Source of the DNA: Treponema sp. UBA1793
Lineage (GTDB): Bacteria; Spirochaetota; Spirochaetia; Treponematales; Treponemataceae
Direction of reading: 5' to 3'
Length of the DNA stretch: 27,626 nucleotides
Assembly (NCBI GenBank): GCA_002314445.1
Contig: DCFX01000015.1
Span: 1-27,626 of the forward strand
Below are positions 25,401-27,626 of the stretch, in pieces; position 1 is the stretch's first letter, and each line of letters opens with the position of its first letter. Under the pieces are notes generated by a model, which worked only from the letters and a program-made list of their open reading frames with translations, was not told the DNA's origin and did not search any database. A program made the translations under genes and the position numbers.

Positions 25401-27626
25401 TAATCTGCATACCCGGAAAGAAGCTCCTGTGCAGTCTCCCTGTCCTGGTCTTCAGCCGCATTCAGTTTCCAGTAATATGTTTTGCTCCCGTCCTTCGCAG
25501 CCACTTCCGTATACGTGTACAGGCTGTCTTCTATCGTTTTTATGCCGCTGTTACTGAAATAGGCCGAGCCGTCTGCCTTTTTGAACCCGCCTATAAATGC
25601 CGGTAATGCATCCGCCGTGGCAAAGTCCTTCTGCCACGCTGCCGCCGTTACGTCCGTATTCTCAACTGCAAACCTGCTCTGCCCCTGTATGTCCTTCATT
25701 TCGGACGCAAATACCGGCTCCGTCCGGCTGTTGTACCCGCTCAGCGTAAACACGATATCCGTGCCGGCTGCATGCGCAGTTATACGCTGCGTATCGTCTG
25801 TTACGGACGTCTCTGCATTCCACGAGTATGTACCGTCCGTGCTTTCCACCTTTGCACTTCCGTCATCTGCCGTTACAAGCTGTATCTTTTTCCCGTTGAA
25901 TTCCCCGAGCGGTATAACCGTTCCCTTTCCGAGCACGCTGCCCGTGCCTTTCTCCGTCCTGCTTCCCGTTGTCTCTTCCTCAGGGAGGCTCTCATACAGC
26001 ACTTTTTTACCGCACCACAATGGTATGATGTCATCGTACGGTTTATACAGTTGTACCGCGTCTGCAAGTACGTCGTCGGGGAACATCCCCATAAGTTTGT
26101 CTTCCGCCGTCCCGCTGCTTTTCAGGTAATACAGGGACGTCGTGCAGTCGTACTCATATGACTGCGCAAGATACTGGAGTCCTTCGTCTGTTGTGCACTT
26201 TTTCTTTACCGTATCAAAATCAGTGCTGTTCAGGACCGCCGGGACAAACCGCTTTTCTGCAATGAGTTCGCTGCATGCTGAATCAAGCTGTCCGTCCGTA
26301 AGGCTGTCCTCCCAGTTTTCTTTCAGCGTGAGCGTCGTTTTCAGGTTATATGTTACAGTAGAACCGGAACTCCCCGACTCCGTAACAGGATCTGCATGCG
26401 TCACACTGTACAGCGGTGCCAGAGCTTCGCTTCCGAGTATGTCCGCTGCCGCCGGGTATGATTCCGTTTCGTAATCCGCCGCTTCGACAGTCTTTGACAG
26501 GGAGTCTTCTGCCGTCTGGGGGAAATACAGGGGTACGTGCGATACGAGCAGCGGCTTTATTTTCGTATACGTTATTTTTATGTTCCAGTCTGTGTCCTTT
26601 TTACGTGTATCCCGACCCGTGTCCTCTATGAAATAAAATTCCTTATCTGCCGCCGCACTGTACGTCTGCACACCTGATGCCGTACTGAACGTCTCTTCCC
26701 CTGACGTCTGACAGTCGCCCGTCACCAGCGCTGTGCCTGCCGTATCAGTCCCCTCAAAAAGCAGCGTCCGTATCTTTGCCGACTTTCCCGTCACTGTCTG
26801 CTCTATGCTCACCGTCCCGTCGAACGGCGCACGCCACACACGGAACGGTGTCTGCACGTAGTAGTTCGCGTTGTAATTTTTTATTTCATCGTCGGTCAGT
26901 GCCACACTTGTGTCAGATACGGCAGCACCCGCACCGTAATATGCCTTCGTAAACGAAACAGTTCCGCCGGGACCTGACGAACCGTTGTTCTTCAGGTAAT
27001 AATTCTTCCCTGACTCTGCAATATCGGGAAGCCCGTCCCCGTTTATGTCCATGATGCTCCGCGTTACGCTTGACGATCCCGACTGGTATACCTGGCTCGT
27101 AGTCCCTCCGACGGCAATATTGGCAACGGTACCAACGCCTCCGTACACGTTCCAGCCGTAGGAGTTTGAACTGCCCGTTTCCGCGTCTATATCGCCGCTT
27201 TCAACCTGCACCCCTTCTGCATCAGAAAAGCCGGTTCCCGTGTTGTACGCTATATACAACGTGTCATTCTTCTGATATACAAGATCAGGTTTCCCGTCGC
27301 CGTTCATGTCGGCAAGCATATCACCCGTCCAGCTTTCAGAACTCGTACTAGCCGCCTGTCCCCCGCCCGTAAGGCGCACATCCACTGCGTCAAGTCCGTA
27401 TCCGACACCTGCGCTCAGGCCCGCAGACACTCCTGTCGAATTCCCGTTCGACACGTGGAGAGGTCCCGCTCCTGTCCACTGCTCCTGTTCTGCAAAATAC
27501 TGCGGCACTCCATTTGTGTCCTTTTCAAGCCCCTTATAGGTGAACTCATAGCCGTAATCGCGCGTCGTGCTGCTGCCTGAATATACTTCGAACTTCTTCA
27601 GCAGGCTTGTCCATGCTGCGTCGTAT
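18992..27626 (-). CDS. Giant Rhs/Tc-type (SpvB-TcdB-like) polymorphic toxin, N-terminus outside window
   Basis: The frame is open without interruption from the window edge, giving at least 2,877 residues. The first ~1,520 residues are an SpvB/TcdB-like part with six Ca-binding-type GDG motifs (DMNGDGKPDL, DINGDGLPDI, DMNGDGIPDI, DINGDGLPDY, DINGDGLPDL, DMDGDGYVDQ) near 27,300, 27,040, 24,150, 23,840, 23,580 and 23,095. From ~23,000 to 20,000 come YD/Rhs repeats (YTYDTGGNV, YDSNGNLIR, YEYDEYGNV), which build the hollow beta shell that encloses the toxin. The Rhs core (YYYGARYLDPKYSRWISADP, YHYAGNNPIKYTDPDG) ends at 19493. A 166-residue variable tip follows. The layout equals a fused B+C component of insecticidal Tc toxins or a large contact-dependent Rhs effector. 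The delivery signal must be N-terminal and unseen. Core codons are GC-rich; the tip end is AT-richer. Confidence 0.95.
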   Translation of the reverse strand, partial: YDAAWTSLLKKFEVYSGSSTTRDYGYEFTYKGLEKDTNGVPQYFAEQEQWTGAGPLHVSNGNSTGVSAGLSAGVGYGLDAVDVRLTGGGQAASTSSESWTGDMLADMNGDGKPDLVYQKNDTLYIAYNTGTGFSDAEGVQVESGDIDAETGSSNSYGWNVYGGVGTVANIAVGGTTSQVYQSGSSSVTRSIMDINGDGLPDIAESGKNYYLKNNGSSGPGGTVSFTKAYYGAGAAVSDTSVALTDDEIKNYNANYYVQTPFRVWRAPFDGTVSIEQTVTGKSAKIRTLLFEGTDTAGTALVTGDCQTSGEETFSTASGVQTYSAAADKEFYFIEDTGRDTRKKDTDWNIKITYTKIKPLLVSHVPLYFPQTAEDSLSKTVEAADYETESYPAAADILGSEALAPLYSVTHADPVTESGSSGSTVTYNLKTTLTLKENWEDSLTDGQLDSACSELIAEKRFVPAVLNSTDFDTVKKKCTTDEGLQYLAQSYEYDCTTSLYYLKSSGTAEDKLMGMFPDDVLADAVQLYKPYDDIIPLWCGKKVLYESLPEEETTGSRTEKGTGSVLGKGTVIPLGEFNGKKIQLVTADDGSAKVESTDGTYSWNAETSVTDDTQRITAHAAGTDIVFTLSGYNSRTEPVFASEMKDIQGQSRFAVENTDVTAAAWQKDFATADALPAFIGGFKKADGSAYFSNSGIKTIEDSLYTYTEVAAKDGSKTYYWKLNAAEDQDRETAQELLSGYADYVFFKEQFPYYTVSSDGTYYTLNEEWRTEKTKKDYTTTIKNSDGSTTEIVDEEGWNAYSTNNTLIKSMMELEKIGRYGTVSKKLAYDSDYEYDVNNTTFTMEILGADGFEEKTEPFGCVGEYGITGYGAEWNSSTGFSDVNLVAAPELGTITKNGEQTALCVNTKESLYGGTDGWYYGIWKGTLSDNPFSAEKLYSSTSSAQSTTGAGFNSGKNTDYKTAAENADECKDDTLYYLPSKNVTTIANQDGDPGTESASVTTEQETTKVFTISSNVLIGNVANIAKNVTAWEGTGENAERVTKAESTTYAPFIEGDYIHCNRAGGPAYYEIPGIPENSADRSSSQSSFTLPSLRKSSNSGTDKTWGTSVSVGGLNVSGISDAINALSAAINSSGTSSLATGSMQGTNAGSSSMIQNVQDMNGDGIPDIVQGNGPLSITYGARDEDGTVTYGKRSNTIDAISSLNSNENSTATTGGTFSSWGSVSPVCDSKGRVISENLHGGGSGSSGYVVSNGTSNETAGFTDINGDGLPDYLNGGVLINEGGSFVSQPSCSTYSPGNLSEIKNKTFGMNLELGTALSQANSLNCGVGAGLGLNYSANASNTEKMLLDINGDGLPDLVKKTTGSGTSVTVRYNTGSGFTGEQTITIPAWNIDASMKYTFGMYTDGSLGANFLTGIPIVGSSLKSSNALGNLTGSALNPFGLALDKYANSLDFSTTLNLGVSGNLAVNFNFGFRIIIFCVYIGTINVTVDANGGVSGGASLTGASVKMQDMDGDGYVDQVMRIPGDTGGLWVKRNLMGGADLVTGIACSTGETWGIGYEVKYGTSDMPQSKYVMNSVTVSDGCGENGLAELPHGEHSITTKYAYGAGYYNRMTKDFYGYGSVTKTDSDGGYVVTDYYNDEYYRKEMVKDESTYAADGTLLKYSGQTLCDSPEALVKSSLNETYEAGSSGKMTFLDEYEYDEYGNVTKITETMNGSAYRTAEITYWEDDNTSSYTSPYIYLHSHPETISVYGADGTLLRKRTGTYNDTYGTLASLKQYRDSTSYLTNTFTYDDCGNMSSMSDTSGVTITYTYDSTDHQYITTIRQQGAGTAASYTSGADWYHETGAKKRETDINGNVMRYAYDAQWRLTEVWSPYDTGSMPAVQYAYYTYDNLDSSGTHALWYTVTDNKITFEAGDDSVMETVVVTDGMDRKALTAKRGEKYDTGSGSRTTGWNVSGCMEYDEKGREIKQYMNRFVEGDLTGLLSAVYDDPDGELYTANTYDTLDRVTEQTLPDGSVQKTEYAVSDSGGHITTVTDPEGNRSVQYADPAENITETEWEDKNGKELTKASYVYDEMGQMTEAYDAQKNAVTAVYNMLGQKTSLSSKDTGKTNWYYDDYGRLFREDNPVLRGKGEQIKYSYDSFNRLIKTDYPESTDIIQEYGASGAEGNGAGKIVSRTDESGTVTYEYGKLGEMTQETRSIVRAGGYDSVTAVTGYESDYLGRMQHVAYPDGETVSYTYDTGGNVETVTGTKEGYDDFDYVKDIGYDEYGQRVYISYGNGTHTTYTYDPARRWLKSLVTESEEDGIIQNMQYTFDTVGNVEGYTNSCRGWNTSQDYSYDSLYQLIKVEGSTENKYATADRPSYNASYSQTFAFSSDGLCNMTGKTSKESEVLEDDLNYTLAYTYDSNYAHRAVQAGKRYYKYDSNGNLIREQDKSFADTDSSDEVTYHLIKTEAENVYSTDYAWARMKGGSTAYAGTKSNYYYRDYTWNERNLLSKTKDDSYTTEYLYGGDGQRAVKRSSVSETLYFNKFFTQRYDDAYQGAGGRMSKHIFLGNDRIVTKQVALGTGETYDNADTAVEKLYTYYYHADHLGSTSVVTDHKGEVYERLEYTPYGEIWLDETSGDTYFDTPYRFSAKEKDEETGLYYYGARYLDPKYSRWISADPALGDYLPQAPISDEAKKHNQSLPGQGGVFNVINLNMYHYAGNNPIKYTDPDGSQVAVTPYGPILVPVLPMHPIQPTNPLQPPSPSNGRILGDNWSSDAGQKKENENTEADQAKAGLESNAQTSDKVANDGNQNETKRDINDSGNSSEWPKNPDDWTPPDGITETPTGKITGGEHRQWKDSDGNIVRRWDKDDAPGGKKRGAHWHDSQGHHILPGGKNAD

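Noticed and set aside
19756..26631. Many long plus-strand open frames opposite the rhs gene, for example 21318-21977
   Set aside because: They lie antisense to a continuous repeat-bearing ORF, have no ribosome sites, and show Ser/Arg/Cys-rich composition typical of reversed coding sequence.
1..27626. tRNA, rRNA or riboswitch genes
   Set aside because: No cloverleaf, rRNA or recognisable riboswitch core was found by eye in any intergenic region on either strand; a covariance search would be needed to exclude small RNAs.

Overview
The window looks like a spirochaete chromosome, most likely a host-associated Treponema of moderate G+C. This is inferred from the gene families, the dnaX-ybaB-recR order, the short-form ArgC and the Rhs style; no rRNA or marker search was possible. 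Both ends cut through genes: pbpC at the left, and a giant Rhs/Tc-type toxin at the right whose N-terminus lies beyond the window.

Region 1 (1-9.7 kb, + strand) is housekeeping DNA: the end of pbpC (peptidoglycan synthesis); dnaX-ybaB-recR (clamp loader, nucleoid protein, recombination repair), with dnaX and ybaB overlapping by 4 bp; a non-coding stretch with nested hairpins; argC with a bpt/ate-type aminoacyl-protein transferase 2 bp behind it; a patatin-like lipase; a THUMP-domain RNA methyltransferase; and a TetR regulator. Several operon heads (dnaX, argC, the methyltransferase, the DUF763 gene) have a -10 box ending only 6-11 nt before the ATG and no Shine-Dalgarno. That suggests leaderless or nearly leaderless mRNAs, while internal and accessory genes have clear Shine-Dalgarno sites.

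Region 2 (9.7-16.8 kb) holds separately transcribed accessory genes: a secreted Ser/Thr-rich probable lipoprotein; a 61-residue one-helix membrane protein behind a near-consensus promoter; a DUF763 protein; a divergent pair of PadR regulator and NPD/FabK-like flavoprotein with a perfect 19-bp palindrome over the flavoprotein -10 box; an EamA transporter; a SHOCT membrane miniprotein with a palindrome between its -35 and -10; and a DUF6933-pRiA4b ORF-3 fusion.

Region 3 (16.8-19.0 kb) is a gene graveyard: the C-terminal remnant of a GH127-type arabinofuranosidase, five degenerate 22-bp tandem repeats, possible minus-strand gene scraps, and a secreted beta-propeller gene whose 3' end runs into a 58-bp antisense fragment of an rhs gene. 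The fragment differs from the neighbouring rhs gene only at synonymous sites.

Region 4 (18.7-27.6 kb, - strand) is a polymorphic toxin locus: an Rhs protein of at least 2,877 residues with SpvB/TcdB-like GDG repeats, YD repeats, the Rhs core ending in DPDG and a 166-residue variable tip, followed by an overlapping small gene that is the likely immunity protein. The AT-rich tip end and immunity gene, and the nearby rhs scar, suggest tip exchange by recombination.
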